Of a stretch of 64,000 nucleotides of DNA, positions 34,628-42,871 are shown piece by piece; the stretch's first letter is position 1; each line of letters begins with the position of its first letter. The stretch is taken from NCBI GenBank assembly GCA_002382325.1, contig DGAG01000010.1, positions 62,001 through 126,000 of the forward strand, written 5' to 3'. Below the pieces are notes generated by a model, which saw nothing but the letters and a program-made list of their open reading frames with translations, searched no databases and had not been told where the DNA came from. The position numbers were made by a program, and so were the translations under genes. This DNA comes from Epsilonproteobacteria bacterium UBA4036. Its GTDB lineage: Bacteria > Campylobacterota > Campylobacteria > Campylobacterales > Arcobacteraceae.

Positions 34628-35050
34628 TTATAACAATTCTTTCTTTTTACTCTCATACTCTTCTTGAGTAATTGCACCTTTTTCTTTTAACTCATACCAA
34701 TAGTTCAAGTCATACTTTTTTGAACCATAAGATTTATTTTCAAAATCTGCATTTTTTTGAGCTTCCATATATAATAAATCTCCCATAACATTTTTATATA
34801 TTGGTAATCCTAACTTTTTTCTATTTTTTCTTATTCTATACTCTGTAATTATAAATGGACTTGCAACTGTTAAAATTAATAGTGAACCATCTATTAATGC
34901 TGAACCACTTGAAAAAGGTGGTTGATTTTGTGGATTCATTATTAAAGCTCCAACAATGATTAAATAGAAGAATAAAAAACCAAAAATATAAGCAATTATT
35001 CTTATAAAAAAACTAGCTGCAAATAAGCCATTATGATTGTAGTGTGTCAT
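34628..35050 (-). CDS. Membrane protein with C-terminal SHOCT domain
   Basis: 140 residues, ATG with AAAGG upstream. Two membrane segments (about 10-35, FFIRIIAYIFGFLFFYLIIVGAL; about 55-75, LIDGSLLILTVASPF), then a C-terminal SHOCT motif, YWYELKEKGAITQEEYESKKKELL. SHOCT domains are short helical hairpins that mediate oligomerisation. Function unknown. Fifty bases separate it from the large membrane protein gene, so it is probably cotranscribed. Confidence 0.72.
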   Translation of the reverse strand: MTHYNHNGLFAASFFIRIIAYIFGFLFFYLIIVGALIMNPQNQPPFSSGSALIDGSLLILTVASPFIITEYRIRKNRKKLGLPIYKNVMGDLLYMEAQKNADFENKSYGSKKYDLNYWYELKEKGAITQEEYESKKKELL

Positions 35051-35098
35051 TTTAAAACCTTTAATTTTATTTTTTATATAAAGAGAAAATAGAATCTA

Positions 35099-37609
35099 TT
35101 AGATTCTACTTCCCCACCCAGTTGATTCATTTTTCATTGATTCTATTGCATTATCAATTTCTCTACTTCCTTGAACTTCAATCACTTCAAAAAGTGTACT
35201 GTGTAAAGTAACTATGATTTTGTAGATAATAATGATACTAAAAACAGCAATTGCAATTTCAATAAAACCATCAAATACATAGATCTTTAATTTAGCTAAC
35301 CATTCTCCATTTGCTAAACCTAAAGTCCAAGTACTATTTTCAACTCCCTCATATTGTAAATCATTATTCTCAAGCATTCCAATAATGATTTTTTTACCAA
35401 AAATATCTCCAATAGTGTGTATTAAAGAACTTGCAGTAATTGCTAACCAAACAGATAATACAAATATTGGAAGCTCTAACATAGTTGCAAATATTTTCAT
35501 TGTAAATCTTGATATTGCTTGAACATTTTCTCTCGCAAACATAATAGGCATCATGAATAAACTAGCAAAGTGAAAACTAAATATTTTAATTAGGATGATT
35601 ACAAATCTAAGTAATCCAATAATGATAATTCCTATAATTGGACTTAGTGCAAGAATTGTTTTTGAAGTTTCATAAGCAAACCACATACCAATTGCACTTC
35701 CTCCTGCAGTTCCAACAACTCCACCTGCTATAGCTCCAACAATTGCACCGATTCCAGTGGGTGCTGCACCACCACCTCCAATCATTGCTCCAACTTTTCC
35801 ACCGTTTTCACTAATAACTTGAAATACTGTTCCTGCACCTGGTACAAAAAGATAAGGAATTGAGCTCATAATCATATGAGCACCCATAGAGTCTTTTTTA
35901 ACTTCTTTGTTAAGTTTTTCTAAAACTTCACTTCGTTTGGTTTTATATAATCCACCTATAAATTCTGTTTGCATTTTACTAACAGGAAGTCCAAGAACTG
36001 CTAGATAACCCCAATCTCTATATAATTCATATTGGAATTTAATAATGCCTTCTAACATAGGAATTTTATTAATAGAGTTAGCTCCTTGCATATTTAAATC
36101 TTTAAAGCTCTCTTTATAATCTTTATACTTTTCATAGTTAGTTTGATGGTTGTAATAGTTTTTTCCACAAACACTTAAAGAATATTCTGGATAGTAATTA
36201 TCAAGTGGGTTATTTGTATTAGTCTTACTTAAAATATTACTATTGTATGAACTATTACTCTTAACCTCTCCATCTTTTACTGAATAATAAAGTGTTGAAG
36301 TATTTCCTTTTATCTTACTATTTACATATGCCCATTTTTCACTTGTTGGAAATGGTTGATTAGGATCTATTGAGTATTGATGTTTTTGATCACTATCGAA
36401 TAATCCATTATAATTATAAATATCATCTTTACAAATATCCCAGATTGTATTTGTAAAACCTGCTAACTTTTGATATTGTTCAAAACCTGCTGCAGTTTGA
36501 ACTATTTGATCACTTGTTCCAATTCCTGCTTTTTCAATAATGGAATTAATTTCAGCATCAATAATAACTTTGGCTGCATCATTCGCCCAATCGGTAAACA
36601 TGTAATATCCAGTTTTTTCAAATTCCTGATATTGTGTTTTCATAATATCGTATTGAGCTACTGTTTGGCCATTTTCATTTTTTATACTTTCACTAAAGCC
36701 TGTTGGAAAAAATAGCAGTATTCCTGCAACAATTCCAAAAGTATAAGGAGATACTTTTTCATGGTTTTGTTTATCTTCAACTTTTGAAGTAAAATGAGCA
36801 GCTACTTTATTTCCAATCCCCCAAATTCCAAAAAATGCTACAAGTAAAATCAAATACATCATCGAAATATCACTTAACCCAGTATATACTGAAAATAAAT
36901 TTTCTGCATCAGTTAAAATGTACTCTCTATTATCAATAAATTGATTTGAACTGTTGTCATAATATTTTGATACAAAGTTCTCTTTTAATTGAAGCTTATT
37001 AGTACTACTTGTTGCTTCATAGTCAATAATATCAGTATCAGTTAAAACAGCGGCTGTTAAAAGCTCTGGGATAGTTAAATACTCTTTGTTTTGAGCATAC
37101 TTAGTCGATTGATAAATATCATTTACTTTGTCTTGTAGGGGCTTAAATTGATTATTAACACTATGAATTAAATCTTTATTTTCTTCTTCCGCTTTTTTTA
37201 AATCAAGTGCAAATGCTTTTTGTATGTTTGGATAATATGTATCAAACAATCCTATTGGATTATATAGATCACCTTTTTTAGCAACCATACAAGTAACTAT
37301 TCCCGATTCTGCATTAATATTATATATAGTTGCGGTCCATTCATCGCCAACAAAAGAACAAGTTAAATGCTCTTTGATATTTGATTTATTGATAGTTTCT
37401 GGAATATTTCTTGTTAGTTCATCTTGACTTACAATTATTCCTCTATTAATCAAAGAGGATGTATCAATAGCACTTAAATTATCTTGTTTATACTTCTGCA
37501 TTTGCCCATTTCTAAGATCTTCTAAAACAATATGAGGATTAATCTCTGTGAATGCAAAAGAAGATGTTAAAAAAACAAGAAAGGGTAAAAATATCTTTTT
37601 CATTTTCAC
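35099..37609 (-). CDS. Large polytopic membrane protein, T4SS/conjugation-like (TrbL/DotA/TraG-like?)
   Basis: 836 residues, ATG overlapping the upstream stop (ATGA), GGAG upstream. A cleavable-looking signal (MKMKKIFLPFLVFLTSSFA) precedes a long periplasmic region with Cys pairs. TM helices lie near 245-265 and 290-305. A glycine-zipper loop (GGGGAAPTGIGAIVGA, near 620-650) is followed by about five helices (TILALSPIIGIIIIGLLRF, FHFASLFMMPIMFA, FATMLELPIFVLSVWLAI). This resembles polytopic VirB6/TrbL or DotA-type proteins of type IV secretion, but no T4SS ATPase is present and the family is not certain. Confidence 0.6.
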   Translation of the reverse strand: MKMKKIFLPFLVFLTSSFAFTEINPHIVLEDLRNGQMQKYKQDNLSAIDTSSLINRGIIVSQDELTRNIPETINKSNIKEHLTCSFVGDEWTATIYNINAESGIVTCMVAKKGDLYNPIGLFDTYYPNIQKAFALDLKKAEEENKDLIHSVNNQFKPLQDKVNDIYQSTKYAQNKEYLTIPELLTAAVLTDTDIIDYEATSSTNKLQLKENFVSKYYDNSSNQFIDNREYILTDAENLFSVYTGLSDISMMYLILLVAFFGIWGIGNKVAAHFTSKVEDKQNHEKVSPYTFGIVAGILLFFPTGFSESIKNENGQTVAQYDIMKTQYQEFEKTGYYMFTDWANDAAKVIIDAEINSIIEKAGIGTSDQIVQTAAGFEQYQKLAGFTNTIWDICKDDIYNYNGLFDSDQKHQYSIDPNQPFPTSEKWAYVNSKIKGNTSTLYYSVKDGEVKSNSSYNSNILSKTNTNNPLDNYYPEYSLSVCGKNYYNHQTNYEKYKDYKESFKDLNMQGANSINKIPMLEGIIKFQYELYRDWGYLAVLGLPVSKMQTEFIGGLYKTKRSEVLEKLNKEVKKDSMGAHMIMSSIPYLFVPGAGTVFQVISENGGKVGAMIGGGGAAPTGIGAIVGAIAGGVVGTAGGSAIGMWFAYETSKTILALSPIIGIIIIGLLRFVIILIKIFSFHFASLFMMPIMFARENVQAISRFTMKIFATMLELPIFVLSVWLAITASSLIHTIGDIFGKKIIIGMLENNDLQYEGVENSTWTLGLANGEWLAKLKIYVFDGFIEIAIAVFSIIIIYKIIVTLHSTLFEVIEVQGSREIDNAIESMKNESTGWGSRI

Positions 37610-38253
37610 TCCTTATGATGTGTTTCCGCAGGAAACTCTTTATTAACTTTTCTATTTTTCCTTACAAAAAAGTCTAAAATCATAATCGTTATAAGATATA
37701 TACCTGTGAAATATTTGATAGTTAAATCGTAATTAATCAAGAACTTAATATAAATCTCTTTTGTAGGATTATGTCCGTAAATATCAAAAAAAGCACTAAT
37801 AAGAATATCTTCAATTATTAGATATAAAAAACACCATAAGCCTATATAAGATAAAATTCTAAAAAATATATTCATGTTTCTTAGTCGCCATTCTTGAAGC
37901 TTATTTTCTTTTATAAATTGCTTTTTAGTTTTTAATTCTTCCAGGTACTTATCTACATCAAAATCATAAATAGCTTCATAACTTGCAAGAGCTGTTACAA
38001 ATATGATAGATGCATATTTGATAAACAATCCGCAAAAGATGATTAAAGTTTGGGCAAATACTGGAATTGAATTATATGCTCTAATATCAATTATAGAACC
38101 AATTTTTTCAATTAAAAACCATAAAGAAACAGTTATTAATATATAAAAAGAGTATCTGAAAATAAAACTTACAGATTTTAAACTTTTATATAAGAATTGA
38201 CTTTTATCGAAAGTTGTAAGCCACAATAAGCCTAGTTTTTGTCCTACATTCAT
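37606..38253 (-). CDS. Integral membrane protein of the ParA operon
   Basis: 215 residues with about four membrane helices (FIFRYSFYILITVSLWFLI, IPVFAQTLIIFCGLFIKYASI, ILSYIGLWCFLYLIIEDIL, YFTGIYLITIMILDFFV) and a cytosolic loop between helices 2 and 3. No family recognised. Overlaps both neighbours by 4 bases (ATGA). One of the 15-bp GTTTCC-type palindromes (37620-37634) lies within its last codons. The gene is part of the operon 40439 to 35099. Confidence 0.65.
   Translation of the reverse strand: MNVGQKLGLLWLTTFDKSQFLYKSLKSVSFIFRYSFYILITVSLWFLIEKIGSIIDIRAYNSIPVFAQTLIIFCGLFIKYASIIFVTALASYEAIYDFDVDKYLEELKTKKQFIKENKLQEWRLRNMNIFFRILSYIGLWCFLYLIIEDILISAFFDIYGHNPTKEIYIKFLINYDLTIKYFTGIYLITIMILDFFVRKNRKVNKEFPAETHHKE
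37620..37634. promoter_or_regulatory. 15-bp palindrome GTTTCC-GCA-GGAAAC, copy 4
   Basis: Lies within the last codons of the 215-residue membrane protein gene, 11 bases before the large membrane protein ATG. Identical to copy 3, so coding constraint alone is unlikely to explain it. Confidence 0.55.
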
Positions 38254-38702
38254 CTTAATACTCCTTGATTGTGTTTATATTTCTCAAGTAGAGAATGAGC
38301 TTCATTTTTTAATGATAGGTATTTTGCTTTATTCTCTACTAACCAATTTTCTTGATATTCAATTTCATTAGCAATATTTTTATTGATAAAATCAATTGGC
38401 ATATCAGCACTTGTTATACCAATTGGATTTGTTTTTAACAGTTTCTGGTATTTTTCTTGTGATTGTTTTGTTTTAAGTTCTTGATTCTCTTTGTCTTTTT
38501 TTAATCTTTCAAGAGTTTGTAAAGTTTTTTCATACTCAAGAACAAACTCCATTTTAGATATTTCAGATTGAACATTTTTATTTGGATAATTAAAAACTCT
38601 AAGTGACTTTAAGCCTTCAAGATGTTGAAAGCTTAAAGTTCCTAAAATACCGATTAGAATAACTACAGGAATCCATTTGTTTAGATTTGGTTTTTTATTC
38701 AT
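38250..38702 (-). CDS. Membrane-anchored coiled-coil protein
   Basis: 150 residues. One TM helix near the N-terminus (WIPVVILIGILGTLSFQH), then a long charged coiled coil (MEFVLEYEKTLQTLERLKKD and KENQELKTKQSQEKYQKLL) in the periplasm or cytoplasm. No family recognised. Overlaps both neighbours by 4 bases, which is typical of tight translational coupling. Likely structural or scaffolding within the same complex as the large membrane protein. Confidence 0.65.
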   Translation of the reverse strand: MNKKPNLNKWIPVVILIGILGTLSFQHLEGLKSLRVFNYPNKNVQSEISKMEFVLEYEKTLQTLERLKKDKENQELKTKQSQEKYQKLLKTNPIGITSADMPIDFINKNIANEIEYQENWLVENKAKYLSLKNEAHSLLEKYKHNQGVLR

Positions 38703-38971
38703 TTTGGATTTCCTACTTTTAACTTATTTATTTGCAAATACAGTAAAGGAAGTTTCTCAACTAGAGCTAGTCTATTTTTTGCTTTATTATCAAGAAGATA
38801 ATTCTTCACTTTTACAAAAGTTTCAAGTAACTTTTCTGCATTTATACTTGTAAAATAAGGTGTTTTTTTATTAGCAAGAATATTTGCAACCTTTTCCATA
38901 TTAGAATCTAAAGTTTCTAATTCCTCTACAATCGCTTGATGTTCATCCTTTGTTAAAACACGCATTACCAT
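38699..38971 (-). CDS. Small helical protein of the ParA operon
   Basis: 90 residues from ATG 38971, chosen because AAGGAG lies six bases upstream; the longer frame to 39025 lacks a ribosome-binding site. Fully helical: LTKDEHQAIVEELETLDSNMEKVANIL, ending KLPLLYLQINKLKVGNPK. No signal or TM. No family recognised. The stop overlaps the next gene start by 4 bases. Confidence 0.55.
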   Translation of the reverse strand: MVMRVLTKDEHQAIVEELETLDSNMEKVANILANKKTPYFTSINAEKLLETFVKVKNYLLDNKAKNRLALVEKLPLLYLQINKLKVGNPK

Positions 38972-38981
38972 TTTTAACTCC

Positions 38982-39641
38982 TTAGCTAAATAGCCAAATA
39001 AGAAGAGAGAAAATAAATCCTCCACCTAAAAAACTTATTCCTGCATAAAGCAATAAGTTTTCATCCTTTAATTTTTTTGCATGAAGAGTAAAAGATTTAA
39101 GATTTATAAGTCCTGTTGAAATCGAAGTATTAAGTTCAACAAGTTTTTTAATATTTTTATCCTCAACAATACTGTTATTTATTGATTCGTTAAGGTCTGT
39201 AAACTTCTTTTGGATATCTTCTTGGATATCAGTTGTTACTTTGACTAATTCTTTTGATAACTCATCACTTAAAGTTAAAGCTTTTAAATCTAAAGTTCCA
39301 AGATAACTTTCAATCTTTTCTTTATTGTTTAATTCAAAATTATTGAATAGTTCAAGTGAGTTTTTAATAGACTCTGATACCTCTTGTAGTAATGCAATAT
39401 TTTCATCTACTTTATCTTTGTTTTTTTCTATTGTATTTGCAGTACGATAGGCATTTTGATTAAGTAAGCTCATTACTTTCATATGGTTGTGAATCATTTC
39501 ATTTGTATCGCTTAACTCTTTTATTAATCCACCGTCTTTATCATTTTTTAAACTGGCTAGCACTTGAAGTTGTAAGAATTTTAAAGTATCAATCAGTTCA
39601 TCTGTTTGAGCTTTATCTATAGCTATATATTTACTATCCAT
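38982..39641 (-). CDS. Coiled-coil protein with C-terminal membrane anchor
   Basis: 219 residues, predicted long coiled coil throughout (LIKELSDTNEMIHNHMKVMSL, ELSKELVKVTTDIQEDIQKKF), with a single TM at the very end (LLLYAGISFLGGGFIFSLLIWLF, 197-219). This tail-anchored arrangement puts the coiled coil in the cytoplasm. No family recognised; the architecture recalls chemoreceptor-like or septum/scaffold proteins. It starts 10 bases after the ParA-like stop and is followed by the 90-residue gene. Confidence 0.62.
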   Translation of the reverse strand: MDSKYIAIDKAQTDELIDTLKFLQLQVLASLKNDKDGGLIKELSDTNEMIHNHMKVMSLLNQNAYRTANTIEKNKDKVDENIALLQEVSESIKNSLELFNNFELNNKEKIESYLGTLDLKALTLSDELSKELVKVTTDIQEDIQKKFTDLNESINNSIVEDKNIKKLVELNTSISTGLINLKSFTLHAKKLKDENLLLYAGISFLGGGFIFSLLIWLFS

Positions 39642-39650
39642 AAAATACTC

Positions 39651-40439
39651 CTATAAAGATTTTTTAATTACTTGCAAATCTTGAACTAACTGTTCAACTC
39701 TTTTTGCAAACCTAAACATATTCATATTTTTTTTGAATACTTCTTCCCCTTTTTGATGCCACTCCATATGATATTTATTTTTATTTTCAATCAACTCTTT
39801 TGCGTTGAGATAACTATCAAGCAAGGCAGTTTGATAATGAGATTTTAAAAGTGAAAATATATTAGTATTGGGTACAAAAAATATATTGTCAAATTCTAAC
39901 TGCTCATATCTTGAAGGAAGTCCAATTTCATGATCACCAAAAATTGAAGAAAATTGTTTTTGAATCTCTCTTTGTTCCATCGAAATACATCTGTTTAGAA
40001 TAAGGTTTATAGTGGGATTCAAATCAAAACTTTTGATTATCTCAATTGTATTTTTTGCATTTTCAACTTGGTCGAAATCATCATTTAGAGGGATATAATA
40101 ATTAAGTCCAGTCATATCATTTTGGGCAAGAGAACCTAATACTTTAACTGTATCATTGCCACCACCTGCATCTATCACATTGATTTTATTTTTATCTTGG
40201 GAAAAGCTGTCAAAATATACTTGGTCAAGTACATCTTCACTATCTTTTATTTGAATACTTTTAAACTCAATAAAATTAGATGAAATGGTTATCTTGTTAT
40301 TATCATCAATCTCATATACTGAAATTTGCTTATCCTCTGAATGTAATAGTAGAGGTAAAATCATTGAACCCGTAATAGTTTTTCCAACTCCACCTTTTGT
40401 AGAGCATACGACATGGGTGTTACTTTTGACTTTTTTCAT
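39651..40439 (-). CDS. ParA/MinD-like Walker ATPase
   Basis: 262 residues, ATG with AAGGAAAATTAAA upstream. The deviant Walker A motif VCSTKGGVGKTITG (12-25), NVIDAGGGNDTVKVL as switch/Walker A' (near 86) and NLILNRCISMEQREIQ are readable. These ATPases form dynamic gradients on DNA or membranes to segregate plasmids or position protein complexes. No ParB gene is adjacent, but the operon encodes four membrane or coiled-coil proteins and the promoter region holds GTTTCC-N3-GGAAAC palindromes. I infer positioning or assembly of a membrane complex, or partition of the element when excised. Confidence 0.85.
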   Translation of the reverse strand: MKKVKSNTHVVCSTKGGVGKTITGSMILPLLLHSEDKQISVYEIDDNNKITISSNFIEFKSIQIKDSEDVLDQVYFDSFSQDKNKINVIDAGGGNDTVKVLGSLAQNDMTGLNYYIPLNDDFDQVENAKNTIEIIKSFDLNPTINLILNRCISMEQREIQKQFSSIFGDHEIGLPSRYEQLEFDNIFFVPNTNIFSLLKSHYQTALLDSYLNAKELIENKNKYHMEWHQKGEEVFKKNMNMFRFAKRVEQLVQDLQVIKKSL

Positions 40440-40462
40440 TTTAATTTTCCTTGATTTTTGTT

Positions 40463-40477
40463 GTTTCCTGCGGAAAC
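40463..40477. promoter_or_regulatory. 15-bp palindrome GTTTCC-TGC-GGAAAC, copy 1
   Basis: It lies 23 bp before the ParA-like ATG. Further copies are at 40613-40627, 40645-40659 and 37620-37634. Perfect arms GTTTCC/GGAAAC with a TGC or GCA centre. Likely protein-binding sites (operator or partition-like). Confidence 0.6.
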
Positions 40478-40494
40478 AGTATTTAAATTGGCCG

Positions 40495-40527
40495 CTAAGC
40501 AGAGTTTCACCTTGTGAAAAAGCTTAG
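40495..40527. other. Nested inverted repeats in the ParA promoter region
   Basis: CTAAGC (40495-40500) pairs with GCTTAG (40522-40527), enclosing TTTCAC (40505-40510) and GTGAAA (40514-40519). A structured leader or regulatory hairpin is likely. Confidence 0.45.
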
Positions 40528-40612
40528 AGGAAACAAACGAAGTGCGTTAGGATAACCCCAATATTTGGAGCTTAATTGTAAGTTGAGAACTTTTTTAGTC
40601 TGATTTAAAGTT

Positions 40613-40627
40613 GTTTCCTGCGGAAAC
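40613..40627. promoter_or_regulatory. 15-bp palindrome GTTTCC-TGC-GGAAAC, copy 2
   Basis: Second copy in the gap between the ParA-like gene and the 115-residue gene; 17 bases separate it from copy 3. Confidence 0.6.
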
Positions 40628-40644
40628 TTTTTATGTTTTTTAGT

Positions 40645-40659
40645 GTTTCCGCAGGAAAC
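40645..40659. promoter_or_regulatory. 15-bp palindrome GTTTCC-GCA-GGAAAC, copy 3
   Basis: Directly adjoins the TAG stop of the 115-residue gene (40659-40661). It has the opposite central triplet to copies 1 and 2. Confidence 0.6.
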
Positions 40660-41006
40660 TAGACAATCAATTTCTTGATTTCATCCAGTTGTGCATAAGT
40701 ACATTTCATTTTCAAGTTTTCTGCAATGATGCAAAAATCTTTTTGATTAATCTCCACATCACTAATCATAAATGATTTATTTTTGTAAACCATTTCTTTA
40801 GCTACTAATTCTCTAGCTTCATTTTTGATTTCATCTTTTAAAAAATCTTTGAAGTTTTCTAAAGTCATTTCATCATTTGCTAATAATGAAGCAAAGATTT
40901 TTTTCCTATGAAGTCTTTCACTTCTTTTAGGTTTTAATCCATCATCTTTTAACCAGATATAAAATCTATCAAAGAGTTTAATCTTTTGATTATCATCAAC
41001 AACCAT
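40659..41006 (-). CDS. Small basic protein upstream of the ParA-like gene
   Basis: 115 residues, ATG 41006 with a purine-rich AAGAGGAAGAAG ribosome-binding region. Helical and basic (KIKLFDRFYIWLKDDGLKPK, RSERLHRKKIFASLLANDEM), with a second half of alternating helices (NQKDFCIIAENLKMKCTYAQLDEIKKLIV). No family recognised. Its position just before a ParA-like gene and between two palindrome clusters suggests a ParB-like or repressor role, which is inference. Palindromes at 41060-41136 are in its promoter. Confidence 0.55.
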   Translation of the reverse strand: MVVDDNQKIKLFDRFYIWLKDDGLKPKRSERLHRKKIFASLLANDEMTLENFKDFLKDEIKNEARELVAKEMVYKNKSFMISDVEINQKDFCIIAENLKMKCTYAQLDEIKKLIV

Positions 41007-41059
41007 TTTCTTCTTCCTCTTCTTCTTTATTGGATATAGTTATCTATATAGTTATATGT

Positions 41060-41136
41060 GTCTCATTTTGAGACGGTTTTTGTCTCATTTTGAGACTGAA
41101 TAATCTTACTTTGAGACTCTTGTCTCATTTTGAGAC
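41060..41136. promoter_or_regulatory. Iteron-like cluster of GTCTCATTTTGAGAC palindromes
   Basis: Perfect copies at 41060-41074, 41082-41096 and 41122-41136 plus a half-match (CTTACTTTGAGAC) at 41104-41116, start spacing about 20-22 bp. They lie just upstream of the 115-residue gene and behind the winged-helix gene at 41144. Operator or replication iterons. Confidence 0.7.
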
Positions 41137-41143
41137 AACTATC

Positions 41144-41470
41144 TCAAGCATCTTTTTTTACCAATCTTAGCGATTCAAATTCATTCCACCATAATTGAGT
41201 AGTTCTGAGAAAGCCAGTATCATTATTCTTTTCAACTAATTCCTTTTCAATAAGTTTTTCAATTGATCTATATGTAGTGGCTCGACCTAGATTAAATTTT
41301 TTCCCTAGTGTTTCAATCTTTCCATAGTACCAACCAGGAAAAAAAGATTGAGGATTATGTGATAGTGTAAAAATTGCACTTGCTATACAATAGTCATTAT
41401 TTGATAAATCATGCATGACTCTAGGATGATGCTTAATTGTTGTAAAATCTGCCAATTCGGTTTTTTTCAT
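41144..41470 (-). CDS. Winged-helix DNA-binding protein
   Basis: 108 residues. A helix-turn-helix layout: IETLGKKFNLGRATTYRSIEKLIEKELVEKNNDTGFLRTTQLWW, typical of winged-helix domains in the replication-initiator or plasmid control proteins of mobile elements. The N-terminal part (DLSNNDYCIASAIFTLSHNPQSFFPGWYYG) matches the start of such proteins. The full replication protein is absent, so it may be a regulator that recognises the iteron-like palindromes 10-85 bp downstream. ATG 41470 with GGGTA upstream. Confidence 0.65.
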   Translation of the reverse strand: MKKTELADFTTIKHHPRVMHDLSNNDYCIASAIFTLSHNPQSFFPGWYYGKIETLGKKFNLGRATTYRSIEKLIEKELVEKNNDTGFLRTTQLWWNEFESLRLVKKDA

Positions 41471-41563
41471 ATAAAATACCCTTACTTTTATTTTAATAGT
41501 AAGTTAAAAACTAAGCTTCTATGTTGTAGTATTCACTTAGTTAAAGCCTTAAGTCGTTTTAAC

Positions 41564-41605
41564 AACTCTCTCTTATTACTCGTCAAAGTCTTTTAAGAGG
41601 GAGTT
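41564..41605 (-). terminator. Hairpin after the excisionase-like gene
   Basis: AACTCTCTCTTA (41564-41575) pairs with TAAGAGGGAGTT (41594-41605) with one wobble, directly after the stop of the AlpA-like gene at 41606. It lacks a strong T-run in that direction, so termination is uncertain. Confidence 0.35.
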
Positions 41606-41809
41606 TTATGCTGTTTCAGTATTTTTTGTCTCAACAATATTGTTGTTTAAATACTCCTCAACCCATTCACGCGTATATAGGCAATTACGCCCACATTTTG
41701 TGTATTTCAATTTTCGATGTAATCTTAGATTTCGTTGCGTTGTTTTATTGATTTTCGGAAGTCCATCTACCCCCTGTGCAAGTTCATCACTAGTGTAATA
41801 TTTTTGCAT
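41606..41809 (-). CDS. AlpA/MerR-like excisionase-type HTH protein
   Basis: 67 residues, ATG 41809 with AAAGGATACAAA upstream. Pattern: YYTSDELAQGVDGLPKINKTTQRNLRLHRKLKYTKCGRNCLYTREWVEEYLNNN, a short winged helix-turn-helix of the MerR/excisionase (AlpA/Xis) type. In elements of this kind it directs excision or controls the integrase. It is near the right end, opposite the integrase. That role is inferred from size, fold and location. Confidence 0.72.
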   Translation of the reverse strand: MQKYYTSDELAQGVDGLPKINKTTQRNLRLHRKLKYTKCGRNCLYTREWVEEYLNNNIVETKNTETA

Positions 41810-41886
41810 TTTTGTATCCTTTCTTTAAATTTATTTTATATCTCTTTTAATCTATTTTTTTACGCTTTCCATTTTGTATTAACGAC

Positions 41887-41920
41887 CTCATATGGTAGTT
41901 GACTATCAACCATATTTGAG
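41887..41920. promoter_or_regulatory. Imperfect palindrome in the divergent spacer
   Basis: CTCA..ATATG and GTTGA on the left pair with TCAAC and CATAT..TGAG on the right. It lies between the excisionase-like gene and the 238-residue gene, so a shared operator is possible. Confidence 0.4.
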
Positions 41921-42126
41921 ATTTTGAGGATTTGAACAATTCTAAATTAAAAAACCAAGACAATATAATATAGCAATTACTGCTCTTTTATATATATTAT
42001 ATATCTTTATAATGAAATTATTACTACTTAATACTTAAAATTAACTTATTGTAGACGTAATAGTTTTATTTTTATTAAAATTAATGTATACTTATTAGAA
42101 ATTATTACTATAAATAGGTGTGTTTT

Positions 42127-42840
42127 ATGATTAATACTATTTCATTATTGTTAGGTAATTCAACTAAAAGTGTTTCAAACTGGAAGAAAGAAAAAAGACC
42201 TATAATGACTTTTTTGTATAAATATTTTTCAAAAGAGGAACTAGAAGAGTTTTTAAATACTGGTAAAATCAATAAATTTGATAATTTTCAAACAACTTTA
42301 GAGTCATCATGTATAGGTTTTTTAACAAAATTAAGATTATTAGATAATCGTGAGTTTTCTGGATATTCGACCTTTATATCTTTTATTGGGTTTTATATTA
42401 AAATTAAATTAGGTATTGGAGATAATAAAGATACAATTTATTTTCAAAAATCAGAATTAGTAACACATGAGCAAAAAGATGAACTAACAATATTTCAAAA
42501 CCTTTTTATAAAGTTTATTCTAGATTTGTATGAAACTTCAAATAAAGAATATACATATGATTTAAACATTGGTACTCTTTCTGAATTAAAATACTTATTT
42601 AATTTTATTAATAGTTTTACTGAATCTGAATTAATCTTTTTAAACATGAATATTGATGATGATTTTAGACCACTTTTAAGCTTTAAGAATTCGAATTATT
42701 ATAATGCTAAAAGGTATGTTGAAAGTTTCGAATACCCTATGTTAGATTATTTTGAAAAAGAGTTAGATAAAAAAGGTAACTTAGAAGATTTAATATCAGA
42801 CTATAAATCTAAGTGTATAAAAGAATTAGAAGAGAATTAA
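42127..42840 (+). CDS. Uncharacterised protein with HTH-like N-terminus
   Basis: 237 residues from ATG 42127; a GTG nine bases earlier is also open. The first 40 residues (ISLLLGNSTKSVSNWKKEKRPIMTFLYKYF) resemble the helix-turn-helix of phage-repressor-like proteins (S-V-x-N-W-K). The rest is helical (NNKDTIYFQKSELVTHEQ, TSNKEYTYDLNIGTLSELKYLFNFI) with no recognised fold. It is the last gene before attR. A regulator of the element is a plausible role. Confidence 0.55.
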   Translation: MINTISLLLGNSTKSVSNWKKEKRPIMTFLYKYFSKEELEEFLNTGKINKFDNFQTTLESSCIGFLTKLRLLDNREFSGYSTFISFIGFYIKIKLGIGDNKDTIYFQKSELVTHEQKDELTIFQNLFIKFILDLYETSNKEYTYDLNIGTLSELKYLFNFINSFTESELIFLNMNIDDDFRPLLSFKNSNYYNAKRYVESFEYPMLDYFEKELDKKGNLEDLISDYKSKCIKELEEN

Positions 42841-42871
42841 ATCTTACAGTTAAAGAATTTATAGAAATTAA

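Noticed and set aside
35099..41006. A complete conjugation (T4SS) system
   Set aside because: I see no VirB4-type ATPase, coupling protein or relaxase motif in the element, so the polytopic protein is only T4SS-like.
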